Source of the DNA: Symbiodinium sp. CCMP2592
Lineage: Eukaryota > Sar > Dinophyceae > Suessiales > Symbiodiniaceae
Direction: 5' to 3'
Length of the DNA: 64,000 nt
Assembly: GCA_905221615.1 (NCBI GenBank)
Contig: CAJNDT010000140.1
Span: forward strand, 62,001-126,000
How positions within the stretch are numbered: position 1 is the stretch's first letter; each line of letters begins with the position of its first letter. The notes beneath the pieces were generated by a model. That model made no database searches. It was not told where the DNA came from and worked only from the letters and a program-made list of their open reading frames with translations. A program made the position numbers and the translations under genes. Shown piece by piece: positions 49,487 to 59,400 of this stretch.

Positions 49487-49986
49487 TGACAGCTCTTCAG
49501 GCAATTACGGCCAGATCTACGCAGGATCTGTGGTCGTCCCCTGCAGCTGTCGCCATAGACATGTCGGTAGAACAGCAGATTTCCAAGGCGGCGACGGCAT
49601 CCCACAAACTATCAAAGCGCATTGCGGGAGACGTCAAGGCCAAAGACGAGCTCAGCAAGGCACTTTCAGAATGGACAAGTGCCATTGGACTCCACCTTGT
49701 CGGTTTGGTCCAGAGAGTGCAAGCTCTGAGCGCAAAGGTAGACGAGGACCTTATACAGGCCGACCTCCCGTCTTCGACTACAGAAGAGCGAATTGCGCAG
49801 GCTTCCCAAAGGCTTGGGCCCATTTGGCCGGAGGCCCAGTCGAACGAGATCCTTCGGATTGCTGCATCACTCCGAGCTTTCAGCGTGGTGCAGAGCCAGA
49901 TGGTGTTGCCTGGGATCGTGGCTCCTTTGCTCCCGGGGTCTCGCAGTTGGCGGCACCATCTACTGGATTCGGCCACGGCCCTCTGA
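49483..49986 (+). CDS. LINE gag-like helical segment
   Basis: From the ATGATG at 49,483 the frame gives 167 residues. The best part (EQQISKAATASHKLSKRIAG to RIAASLRAFSVVQSQ) is Ala-, Lys- and Glu-rich and predicted helical, which suits an RNA-binding or assembly role of an ORF1 product; the role is an inference. After about 49,905 the protein-like reading passes to the next frame. Confidence 0.5.
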   Translation: MMTALQAITARSTQDLWSSPAAVAIDMSVEQQISKAATASHKLSKRIAGDVKAKDELSKALSEWTSAIGLHLVGLVQRVQALSAKVDEDLIQADLPSSTTEERIAQASQRLGPIWPEAQSNEILRIAASLRAFSVVQSQMVLPGIVAPLLPGSRSWRHHLLDSATAL

Positions 49987-50903
49987 GCTTGGCTCCTGCA
50001 GTTCCCGGCGGCGGCAGCGCTTTTGGTGCTATTTCCACTGGTGCAGGCCAGGACACCGGAGCTTTTGGGCTGCAAGGATTCGGCGGGCGAGAACCAGGTG
50101 GCACACCCATGCTAGGTGGTGCTACTCCAGATGCAGGCGACCTCGTCCGGCATCGTCGTTGGAAACGGGGGGGTGCGGCCGTACCTCACCGCCCCAGCAA
50201 GAGCCCTCGCCGCGAGGAGACCGCCGATGCCCCCGATGGTTCTGCTCCGACACTGTCTGCGGGCCCGTGGTGCATGGAGGCCACCGGTCGCACTCCGGAT
50301 ACAATCCGCCGACCAGCTATCACCACCTTTTCAGACGATGCGGAGCTGATACCCGACGGTGGTGGCGAGAGGGTTGGCGAAGGCCAAGTGTCCTGGCGCG
50401 CCGCCTGGCTACAGGCGGCGGCCTATGTTGTCGCCAATGGTGGCGACCTTATTGGGGAACTCGACACTTCCCCGGAACAAGACGCCGTGTGGCCACTCCA
50501 GACCGACGACACGGCGATCGAGGACGTCCAGGCAGAAGCAGCGACCTTCTGGAAGACGCTTGGGGCGTTTGTGCAGCAGGCCCAGGACGAACAGTTCCCT
50601 GGGATGGTGACATCTTGTCAGGAACTGCTGCAGCGCCTGCGACTCTGCCCGGGCTCCTTACCAGGTATCCAGCAGGGTGTTTTGGTAGCAATCCATGTGA
50701 CTCTGGGGAATATCCTGGACTTTCAGCAGTATGGACCGGCTACCGCGCAGGAGTGGCTGTACCCTTCCCTTCTCCTGGAGCATGGGTGCGAGTGTCGGGG
50801 GATGATTCCACGCCAGATGTCAGACGGGATGAGGCCACTCCTGAGCATCCCATGCCCATATTTGGTGACACCGTCATTGGCGGAGGACTTCGGCGAGATC
50901 TGA
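49905..50903 (+). CDS. LINE Gly-rich and helical segment (frame -1 to the previous)
   Basis: The translation starts Gly/Ala-rich (SQLAAPSTGFGHGPLSLAPA), contains a basic KSPRREE stretch and then a helical part (EAATFWKTLGAFVQQAQDEQ, LLQRLRLCPGSLPGIQQGV). No known domain. Protein-like reading moves to the next frame at about 50,780. Confidence 0.5.
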   Translation, partial: VAWDRGSFAPGVSQLAAPSTGFGHGPLSLAPAVPGGGSAFGAISTGAGQDTGAFGLQGFGGREPGGTPMLGGATPDAGDLVRHRRWKRGGAAVPHRPSKSPRREETADAPDGSAPTLSAGPWCMEATGRTPDTIRRPAITTFSDDAELIPDGGGERVGEGQVSWRAAWLQAAAYVVANGGDLIGELDTSPEQDAVWPLQTDDTAIEDVQAEAATFWKTLGAFVQQAQDEQFPGMVTSCQELLQRLRLCPGSLPGIQQGVLVAIHVTLGNILDFQQYGPATAQEWLYPSLLLEHGCECRGMIPRQMSDGMRPLLSIPCPYLVTPSLAEDFGEI

Positions 50904-52618
50904 GCGCTCTGGCTGAGGCTTGTACATGCATTCGTCTTGTATACGTCCTCTGTAGTGCGTGTACATACATTTTTGTAGTCAGTTTTCTCGCACGACGGAT
51001 TCAATGGGGTGCCCTCCCTCGCTGCCTTGGCATTGGTGCCTCTGTCCTAGCCCACCGTATCTGTCTAGTTCCGAGATGCGCACTGAGAGCCAGCCTTCAT
51101 GTCGTTAGGACATTCAGCCTGGCTGTCGGCTTGATTCAGGCGAACAGGGTCTTCCGCACTGTGCATATTCGGTTTGGCCACTCCTTCCGTGCTGCTAAGG
51201 ACAGACACACTGTTTTAGGCCGCCCTTCGGCCCAGCCACTGCGCGGCCTTTTGTGCATCTGGCTGGTCTGCACTCCGCACGTGTCCGCAGTGCAAATCCT
51301 CCAACAAGGCAGTTGGCATGGACAGCCGGTCTACACGACTAGCAGGGTCGTACCTACGGACAGCACCGATGCACTGATGCCCGCCCGAGCAGTCAACTTG
51401 CCCCTGCATGAGCAAATGGCCTCGCCTCCATACCCCATCAGAGATGTCGGAGTCTACTGCGCCGAGTGCTCTCAAACCCCTTTGCTGCTTCTCGCAGATG
51501 CTAGGGCGCACGGTCCAGTGTTACACAGCATGGTAGCAACGGCTTTAGGCTTGCAGTTACATGAGTGGAGTGTCCACCCTCTCCAGGAGTCACTCCCCGC
51601 GACGCCGCCTGAAGCTGTGGTCTTTACACCACGTCGGCTTGCCTGGCACGAGTGTATGATCCCGATTGACCTAAGGCCCTTGGGAGGTACCATTAGAATG
51701 GTTACCGCTAGGAGGGATGCTCCGTGTGTCGATGTTGTGCGGACTGCTCTCCGTTTGCAGGGTCTGGCCCCTGAGCAACCTGTGTTGCTCCGCACAAGCC
51801 GAGGTTGGTTCTTGCCTTCCGCCTCTCTGCTCTTGCTGCCTGCAATTGATGCTTTCCAGGTGTGGCCAGTTCCCCCGGACGGATTCGTGCCCACTGCGGG
51901 CGACTCTCTGCAGTCTGCCGCTACAGTAGACGATAGGTTCGCTGTGAGCCTACCACTACCGCATGTTGCCGAGTCCTCATACCTTGCTGCGGATGGCAAC
52001 AATGCTGTGGTGCTGTATGACAATGGTCTTTTGTTTACCCAGGCACCCTCGTTCGCAGACCATCTTACCCTAAGGACTGCTGTTTTGCAAGCCTTTCTGA
52101 CAGCCGTGCCTGGAGGACCGTCTCTCACTTTGCATTTCGCACGCGTCCTGCCGCCGCTGGACAACCTGCCTCCTTTGCAATATGTGGCCTTGAGGTGCCG
52201 TGATGGACGGCCCCCAGCTTTGGTCGACCTCCGCCCACTCGGAGGAGAACTGCATGTCTTTGGAGCGAGCCTCTATGATACACCGGCGATGCGCATTCAG
52301 GCAGCAGTGAGTCGCTCAGGCGACCCTGACACACGCCGCCCCTTGACTTCACAGCTCATGTCAGGGGAGCTCCAGGTTCTGCATCGAGAGAGTGTCGTTA
52401 ACCCGTTTGTCGCACTGCACGGAGCCCCTCCTTTGCCTCTGGTTGTTGTCCATCGTCGGGTTAACGTCGCTGCAGGCTATAGTCCCGCTATCGTGGAACC
52501 TGAGCCATCGGCTGACGAGGCTGCATCGACTGAAGATGTTCCATCTCCTTTTGATGTTTCAGGATCAGCTCGATGGCATTTAGGTTGGGGTTATGGATTT
52601 TGCCTCTTGTGGTTATAG
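50783..52618 (+). CDS. LINE segment with first hydrophobic and repeat-like modules
   Basis: Reads GAWVRVSGDDSTPDVRRDEA onward. Hydrophobic stretches (RLVYVLCSACTYIFVVSFLA; LRGLLCIWLVCTPHVSAV) could cross a membrane. Two copies of DLRPLGG (about 51,667 and 52,222) open sub-repeats. LMSGELQVLH near 52,360 resembles the RDGDVL motif of later modules. No known family recognised. Ends by overlapping the next ATG by 46 bp. Confidence 0.5.
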   Translation, partial: WVRVSGDDSTPDVRRDEATPEHPMPIFGDTVIGGGLRRDLSALAEACTCIRLVYVLCSACTYIFVVSFLARRIQWGALPRCLGIGASVLAHRICLVPRCALRASLHVVRTFSLAVGLIQANRVFRTVHIRFGHSFRAAKDRHTVLGRPSAQPLRGLLCIWLVCTPHVSAVQILQQGSWHGQPVYTTSRVVPTDSTDALMPARAVNLPLHEQMASPPYPIRDVGVYCAECSQTPLLLLADARAHGPVLHSMVATALGLQLHEWSVHPLQESLPATPPEAVVFTPRRLAWHECMIPIDLRPLGGTIRMVTARRDAPCVDVVRTALRLQGLAPEQPVLLRTSRGWFLPSASLLLLPAIDAFQVWPVPPDGFVPTAGDSLQSAATVDDRFAVSLPLPHVAESSYLAADGNNAVVLYDNGLLFTQAPSFADHLTLRTAVLQAFLTAVPGGPSLTLHFARVLPPLDNLPPLQYVALRCRDGRPPALVDLRPLGGELHVFGASLYDTPAMRIQAAVSRSGDPDTRRPLTSQLMSGELQVLHRESVVNPFVALHGAPPLPLVVVHRRVNVAAGYSPAIVEPEPSADEAASTEDVPSPFDVSGSARWHLGWGYGFCLLWL

Positions 52619-54744
52619 GTCGGTCGCCGGGCCTCTTCCTTGGGGTTAGTTTCCTTGTTTCTGGCGCGGTGTTTCCCGGGTACCAGGAAGGAGTACCATT
52701 CCAAGTCAGCCAGGACCCGGGCGAAACTCTTGCTATGACCCCTGCTACGGGCTTAGCAGACGTGCAAGCCCATGGGAGACTGGCATCTCGTCTATCTCAT
52801 CCGGATTCCCTCACGCGTCTCTCTTGGGCGTCTGCCAGCGGCGTGCCGGGCACGCATCCACAGGTGTTCTGTTTCTCGGTTGCCAGTCCAGCAAACGAAT
52901 ATCGGTTTTACCTGCAAGGAGATCGACCCTTCCACCAGTTCCGAGAGCTGCTCCAGCAATGCACAGGTCGCCTCGGACGAGGGCCAGCTGTTCTAGTGTC
53001 ACCGCACCCCCTGCGCAGGTGCGTACACTTCGTTGCCCCACCCCGGGATCGCACCCATCTAACTGTCATGCTCGACACTGGTGGCCGATACATCTGTGTC
53101 GATGTGCCTCCTGATGCTCTTGGACGGTCGGTGCTTTCCATCCTCAACCTTCTCGAACCTGGGATCTCTTTCCGTTTAGAGGTCCAGCCTGGCCGCGGGG
53201 TACGACACGGAGATGTCCTCCGGGCATACGAGGATGATGAGTTGCCTCGTGAAGATGTAGGCCAGATTTCTATTCCCGTTGCCGGCTCCTCGGCAGCTCG
53301 ATGGCTTGCGTCTAGTGTCTGTGTTTATGTCACCACAGCCGACTCGCAGCTCACCTGCTTACAGGTACCCCGGTCTTTTGATGCTCACTCACTGCACCAG
53401 GAGCTTTGTGGCATCTGGGGTTCTGCTCGGTGTTCAGCGGTCGGTCTACATAGAATTCCACTTCGCCGGCCGGCCGTTGACCTTTTCTGCCTTCCGCGAG
53501 CTGGGTACAGCACGGTCACAGTTGTGCTCACCGATATTGATGACTCTGAGGGGAATCCCATCGTCTGTACGTGCGATGCCTTTGGCACTCAGCCGCCCTC
53601 GTGCCGCATGTTGGCAAGGCACCCCGTGTATGGTCGCCTTTGGGCTGCTGTCTTTGCACGAAACCCGGAGGTCCTGCACCATTCTGCTAACGTCACCACC
53701 GGCGCCGAGGCTGGTTTCCAAGTCCAGAGTTATCAACTGGGACTCGATTTTGGTAGGGCGCATGATTTTGGCTGGAGTTTGGCCTGGGACGCCGAGCCTC
53801 CGCTGCATGTTCTCAGGTTGGAGGCTCCTCCTAGGGGAACAAACATTGTTCCCCCAGAACGCCATCATGTCGCTACGCAGACCGCACCCCGCATCTGGCC
53901 GGCAGCAGCTTCCCCTGTCTTCTCCGCCTCGCTCCCTTTGCGCACCCGTGCGCAAGGATGCTCTCCAGCACCGGGCCTTCAATTCAGTGGAACCTTGTTC
54001 CACCTGTCCTGCCCACACATGGGCACTCATTGTACCATACCTTGCCGCCAGGACTTTAAGCTCTGGGCTGTTAGGATAGGGCACTGGGTCTATGGGGCCT
54101 GCACCGCCGAGGTTACCTGGCAATATGTTTCTGAAATCGCTGGGCTCACATCTTGGGATCTGCCCGGCAGCAGCCTACACAGTGAGGACAGTGCATGGAC
54201 ATGGCCGGCTGACCTTGGGCCTTTTGCCGGTCACTGTGGTCACCTGCTCCTAGACGGCCGAGACCCGAGCCTGACTACTTGCGCGTATGATTACGCGGGG
54301 GACCGTGATGCAGACTCTACGGCGGCCCATTTCAATGAAGATCTGCGATCCTCCAGCGCTGTTTTCGGGCCGTCACCTCTGCTGCATATTGGGGCCCTGT
54401 TGAGTGTGCGGGGTTCACAAAGATTGCATTTCGGGGCCTTTCTTGTTTCTCTGGGGGTACCTGCATGGTCCGCACGTAATCGAGGCCCGCCCTCTACTCC
54501 CGACTCCGACTCGAACTCCTCTGTGATTATGTTGGAGTCTGGCGATGAAGCCGCCACTTGTCAATCATGGTGCCATGACCTCGCGTGTCGTCACACGCAC
54601 TTTGCAACTTCTGTTGAGGAGCTTCGGCGTCACGTGACACAATTTGCTCCTTTCGATACCGCCCAGGTGATCGTTTGGACTCCGCTTGGGGGCCCTACTC
54701 TCTTTGAGGTTCCCAAACGAGTCACAACGGGGCAACTTGCTTAA
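52573..54744 (+). CDS. LINE membrane-module segment 2 (723 aa)
   Basis: The ATG at 52,573 opens a hydrophobic start (MAFRLGLWILPLVVIG..LFLGVSFLVSG), like a signal anchor. A module with RHGDVLRAYE (53,203-53,232) follows, then a further one with LLHIGALLSV and a second hydrophobic stretch (HFGAFLVSLGVPAW). The frame ends at TAA 54,742-54,744, but the same frame continues open to 55,011 with module-like sequence (54,745-55,011). So the TAA looks like a nonsense change or a readthrough site. Confidence 0.55.
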   Translation: MAFRLGLWILPLVVIGRSPGLFLGVSFLVSGAVFPGYQEGVPFQVSQDPGETLAMTPATGLADVQAHGRLASRLSHPDSLTRLSWASASGVPGTHPQVFCFSVASPANEYRFYLQGDRPFHQFRELLQQCTGRLGRGPAVLVSPHPLRRCVHFVAPPRDRTHLTVMLDTGGRYICVDVPPDALGRSVLSILNLLEPGISFRLEVQPGRGVRHGDVLRAYEDDELPREDVGQISIPVAGSSAARWLASSVCVYVTTADSQLTCLQVPRSFDAHSLHQELCGIWGSARCSAVGLHRIPLRRPAVDLFCLPRAGYSTVTVVLTDIDDSEGNPIVCTCDAFGTQPPSCRMLARHPVYGRLWAAVFARNPEVLHHSANVTTGAEAGFQVQSYQLGLDFGRAHDFGWSLAWDAEPPLHVLRLEAPPRGTNIVPPERHHVATQTAPRIWPAAASPVFSASLPLRTRAQGCSPAPGLQFSGTLFHLSCPHMGTHCTIPCRQDFKLWAVRIGHWVYGACTAEVTWQYVSEIAGLTSWDLPGSSLHSEDSAWTWPADLGPFAGHCGHLLLDGRDPSLTTCAYDYAGDRDADSTAAHFNEDLRSSSAVFGPSPLLHIGALLSVRGSQRLHFGAFLVSLGVPAWSARNRGPPSTPDSDSNSSVIMLESGDEAATCQSWCHDLACRHTHFATSVEELRRHVTQFAPFDTAQVIVWTPLGGPTLFEVPKRVTTGQLA

Positions 54745-55011
54745 TTGGTAGCCGCGGCCGGCCATCGCGCTGCGGAGCATAGGCTGCATGTGGCCTTTGA
54801 CTCTCAGGCATCCATTGTTGAGGTGCTTTCCATCCCGGTGGGAGGCATTATCTGGTGGATTGTGCGAGATGGTCTAGCTAGGGAACTGTTACGGCCGGTT
54901 GCTCTCTGGTATGAGGACACCGATAGAATCCCAGTCACCTCGCTGGGCTCATTACTTCTTCAGAGGTTGCCAACATGGCCACACTACCTCAAGGGGCTCG
55001 CGCTTACATAG
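54745..55011 (+). pseudogene. In-frame continuation after TAA
   Basis: Same frame as the previous segment and 88 codons long, with RLHVAFDSQASIVEVLSIPV and ELLRPVALWYEDTD. It looks coding, which argues that the upstream TAA is not the natural end. Confidence 0.45.
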
Positions 55012-56201
55012 GAGGGCCTCTCTCACGGGTCACCGGATACCTCACTGCTGGAGGGCTTGTCCTGGCCGAAGTTGCCATCGGCACCGCCAACACTGTCACG
55101 TCCCTCAGCGGAGCCGGCCCTATGCGACGGCATATCTTGCTGGTGCTATTGTGGAGCTTAGGCTGCGGTGGCATGCCTTTGGTTCCCGGACAACCGGCCA
55201 CTCTCGCCGTTCGAGACCAGGTTACTTCGGGACCGGCTTGGGGCACACAACCTGCGCAGCCCCCTGCGATAATGCGTGTTTGGACACACACTCTCTGTGC
55301 ACCTCTTGAACTGCCATATTCTGACAACCCCGACCCTACCCAGTTAGCGGGTTGGGTTGCCCTTACGCAACGTGGGGTGGCCGCTGAGGGCGATTTTGTG
55401 TGGACCACTCCTCGCACGGTAAAATGTGTGGGTCATCTGTTGCACCTCCCATCTGGTGTGGCACCGCCCACCCCTTTCTGGTTACTGCACTTTCGCGGTA
55501 GGGGCACGGTCGTGGCAGTTGTAGCGCCAGGGTTCGACTGGGCATTTATTGCACAGCAAGCTGCTGAGGCGTTTGGGGGCGATTTCTTCCTTAAGCGAGC
55601 ATTTGGGGTTCACCACTGCGGCCGGGTCTTTCCGTACGGCACACAGCTCCCAGTTCCCCCACATGGGGCGATCATCTCGCTGGTTCGGATGTCTCAACCT
55701 AGCAGTGCCGGATTCTCTACATGGGACTCTCCTCCAGAATCCTGTTGGGTGCCGCAGTTTGAATATGATATATGTCGCGGGCCATCGATGGAACCGGCCA
55801 TTCTCTATCGGTCGCTCAGAAATAGAACCCCGGAGGTTCGCGAGCCGCCGAGAAGGACTGCGGCACCCCCTCCTGACCCGTCAGCATCCGCTCCGGATTC
55901 CAGAAGCACTGCAACGGCAGTTAGCGCGGCTGTTGCTGCTCAGCTTGATACAGTTACCAGGCAGCTCAGCATCCTTACCACTAGGCTCGAGGAAGCAGGA
56001 GTTTTCAATGAGGCCTCCCGAGCACCCGAGGGCCGCAATGAAGGCCCTACATCAGCCGTGCGAGCTGCCAACAGCACTCCTGATGCCTGGGCTCAGGTTG
56101 ACCACTGGGAGGAGCAGCAACCACGCTCCGGCACAACGCCGATCTCCACCCTGCCTTCCTCGCGGTCCTTGGGGGTCATGGAGGTAGGTTTTTCGGTCTA
56201 G
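54975..56201 (+). CDS. LINE membrane-module segment 3 (408 aa)
   Basis: Starts at an ATG that overlaps the previous frame by 37 bp. LTAGGLVLAEV and the hydrophobic RRHILLVLLWSLGCGG repeat the motif-then-membrane pattern. A module of the same type (VVAVVAPGFDWAFIAQQAAE) follows, then a Ser/Pro-rich linker with a short predicted coiled coil (LDTVTRQLSILTTRLEEAG). Confidence 0.5.
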   Translation: MATLPQGARAYIGGPLSRVTGYLTAGGLVLAEVAIGTANTVTSLSGAGPMRRHILLVLLWSLGCGGMPLVPGQPATLAVRDQVTSGPAWGTQPAQPPAIMRVWTHTLCAPLELPYSDNPDPTQLAGWVALTQRGVAAEGDFVWTTPRTVKCVGHLLHLPSGVAPPTPFWLLHFRGRGTVVAVVAPGFDWAFIAQQAAEAFGGDFFLKRAFGVHHCGRVFPYGTQLPVPPHGAIISLVRMSQPSSAGFSTWDSPPESCWVPQFEYDICRGPSMEPAILYRSLRNRTPEVREPPRRTAAPPPDPSASAPDSRSTATAVSAAVAAQLDTVTRQLSILTTRLEEAGVFNEASRAPEGRNEGPTSAVRAANSTPDAWAQVDHWEEQQPRSGTTPISTLPSSRSLGVMEVGFSV

Positions 56202-56443
56202 GGGTCTTCCTTGGGACCATAGTACATGCCGCCGAGGAGGACGCACCGGAACCCAGTGAGCCTGTGCCACCTAGCTCCCCTTCCTACAGTGGCGTGCTGC
56301 CGCCCACGCCCGACACTACCATCGACGGCGAAGGCATGGCGATGACAGTCAGAGCCAGCGATGATACCGGCGCAAGCACCGCTGTCCCGATACAAGGTGA
56401 CCTGCACCAGTGGATCCCTTTGATCGCACCCTTATCCCGGTGA
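56162..56443 (+). CDS. LINE short bridging segment (frame -1)
   Basis: This frame gives a hydrophobic GGRFFGLGVFLGTIVHAAEE and then a Pro/Ser linker and DTTIDGEGMAMTVRASDD. The other two forward frames are broken by stops here, so this is the likely coding path between the two longer segments. Confidence 0.45.
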   Translation, partial: AVLGGHGGRFFGLGVFLGTIVHAAEEDAPEPSEPVPPSSPSYSGVLPPTPDTTIDGEGMAMTVRASDDTGASTAVPIQGDLHQWIPLIAPLSR

Positions 56444-59400
56444 TTCAGCGCCGCGTTGCTGCTCACATGCAAGGAGTCAATTTAGGTCCTCGCCCTTCCC
56501 CTTTCATCCCATACGGGTGTCCCATCACCATTCACGACCCATTCGCGCGGGGCGCCAGCTGTGAATTGCTTACGACCTGTATTGGCACGGGCTTTATCTT
56601 CGAAGAGATGCTGCGAGACTACTCGGCACGGCGGGGCTGGCAACCTCTGGTTAGTGTGCAACCGCAACCGGACGCCGCGGCGATCCATCTCATCCCGGCA
56701 GCAGCCGACTCTTCCCAGGTGTCAGTTTTGATACGATCGGGAGAAGCACTCTATCCTCGGTGTCTCCCACGCTCGATCATCAGGGGTAGAGGTCTCCAGG
56801 TTTCGGTCAGAGGCCAGCGTGGGCGCATTCGCACGCCGTACTCTACTGGTCGGGATCCGGAGCGTCCCATCCACCTGCGAGATGGCGATTGCCTACATGC
56901 TGACATGGGCCCTTTCGGGCCGCCGCCTCCCCAGCCCGTCAATTCAAAAGCGGCCCCTCTGTGTATGCCGTTGGTACTTAGTTTCCTTTTGGGGCTCCGA
57001 TTTCCTCTCCTCGGGGCTGTTATGTTGCCTCTTATAGGGGGACCTTGCCAACATAGCGTCGAACCTCGTCGAGTCGAATACTCTCTTGGACATTTCCCGT
57101 GGCGGCTGCCTCGCCATTCCCAGTCCATGGACCACATAAGTGGTACCAGGGCCTGTCGTACCCTGTACTTGTGCCCATGGTGCGGTCCACAAGGGGTCTT
57201 CCATGGTGCTGGCGCCTTAACTTTGGATGAGCTTGCACAACGCTATCTGTCTGATGATCCAGCTATACCTCGGCTTTTTCCTGTCTGGCCGAGCGACCGG
57301 ATGGATAGGCTCACCTTTGTGCCGGCAATCAGTGAGTCAGCAGGCCTCGTATGTGTGGTGGCTCGGATTCAGGGGGCTCAAAAGTCCTTGATTGTCCCTG
57401 CCCTCGTGCAGTATGATCAGATCTGCAGAGCCGTCCAATACAACACACCTTGGGAAGTCTCCCAGGTGCGCTTCCCACCTGCAGTCCACGCCGCGCGGCT
57501 GGTCCGGCCTCGTGCCCCACTGCTTCTCCGCACAGGTGACGTGCTTGATGTTCTCGCTTGCCGAGAAGATGCACGCGAAGTTTGGCCTCATAGTCCTGTC
57601 GCCTTCAAGGATGGCACCTTATGGACACGCCGGATACACTTAAGTTTCCCTCTCCAAATCCTCCTCTGGCTGCCGACTGCCCCTCAACCAATCCGATACA
57701 CCGTGCCAGCCGGCTCTGTTTGGGACCCGGCGGTGCTCTCTTTCAACGGCGACTTTCGGCGTTCCTTTGCGGGGTCATGGGTTCCGGTTGTGTGGAGCCC
57801 TAGTCAATGGATCCATCTCATACAGGCGTCAGACGCCTCGCATACGGCTAATATTCTGGTCGAGAGTGGCGGTGAATTGCTAGCCCAGTCTACCGGTCGG
57901 ATTGTCTCTCCGGCCGTGTTTGGTGCCGACAGAGGTCTGGAGGCCCCCAGGCTTGGGCCACTTGGTGTCGCCAGGGAGCGCGTTACTGATCGGTGGACTC
58001 TCCGAGATGGAGATGTTATTTTCGATCACTCGGGCACTGAGACTGATCTGATTGCCTGGGATGCTAGCGGTTGTCGAACCCACGTCTACTTACTGTTTGT
58101 TGCCTCCCTCCTAGGGCTTAGCACAGGCAGCCGCCTGGCTCCGGCTACGGTTCTTTTGATTCCTTTCCTACAGGCGTGCAGTGCAGCTCGTGAGAGGTCC
58201 AGATCCAATGAACGCCAGAGTGACTCGGACGAGGACTGCACTGTTGCACTGGTGGGACGGTGGCGGCCTGAAATGCCACATCCTCTTGCCGATGTAGTGT
58301 CGGACCAACGGTGGGACTACCATGTCTTATGCCCGTTCCGCGGATGGAGCAGTTGTGTGCGTTCTGACGCTAGCACTCCACATTCTGCGCTGCAGTCCAT
58401 GGTTGAGTCCTGTAGTGGTGTTTGGGTTAGGGGTCATGTTGTCCTAGGCCCGAGTCGCATCACGAGCCCCGGTGTGGTTTTGCCGATAGCTGGCAGCGGA
58501 CTAGCCTCGGTTGTTGTTCAGGCGGGGGATACCATCAGGGCCGTTCTGGTCCCGAGGGTCTGCCGACTACACACCCTCCTTGAGTGCTGCCGCCGGTTCC
58601 TAGGCGCGACGGGCGACCGCCTTAGCCTGCCCCCTGCCTTACAACACCCACAGATGCCCCCAGATGCACAGTTACGTCTGCGAGACGGTGACACGGTTCT
58701 GTTGGAAGTCAATTACTTCAATCGCGCCTTCCGAGCCCGGCCGGATGAATCGGTACACGAACTGTACCATCTTAACCATCTCAACCTGTGGCATGCACGT
58801 TTTCGGGTCCGGCGTGGGGGCTGGATCTATGTTTGGCAGGACACCGACAATCCTCTTGAGCAATGCCAAAGGTATTGGGTAGAGAAGGGCAGCGTATGGA
58901 CTCCTGCGGGGTGTCATTTCGCGCAAGTGCGGGGCGAGCCCTTGACTCCAAAGATAGTGCCTGTCCCTTGCCTTCAGCCGTATGAGTGCCATTTTGTTCG
59001 CAGAACCGAACAGTGCGAAGCACAGGTTATCCTGCATGACCCGACAGGGACACCGGAAACGGAATGCAGGTTGATCTCGGTAGGAGGGCCGGGCCACCAC
59101 GTTCCCGGCGGATGGCAACTGCGCCCTGATTTGCGCCTGAAAGCGCCTGATAGCCTCCTCCGGGATGGCGACGTTCTTGTACCTGTGAACCGCGCGTCCG
59201 CCCGGTCTCGGCTTGCGGACCTCCTTACTGCCCTTGGTTTAGCCCGGAGTCAGACTCACTTCGTTGCAATAGTCATTCTCGGTGTCGCAGCTAACGTTGA
59301 TGCTATGCTGGTGCCCCCAGTAGAGTCGCAGGCTGCTGACACGGGTAACGTTGGTATGTTTCCGTGGCGCTTACAAGCTCATGAGCGTGCTTGCCACGAG

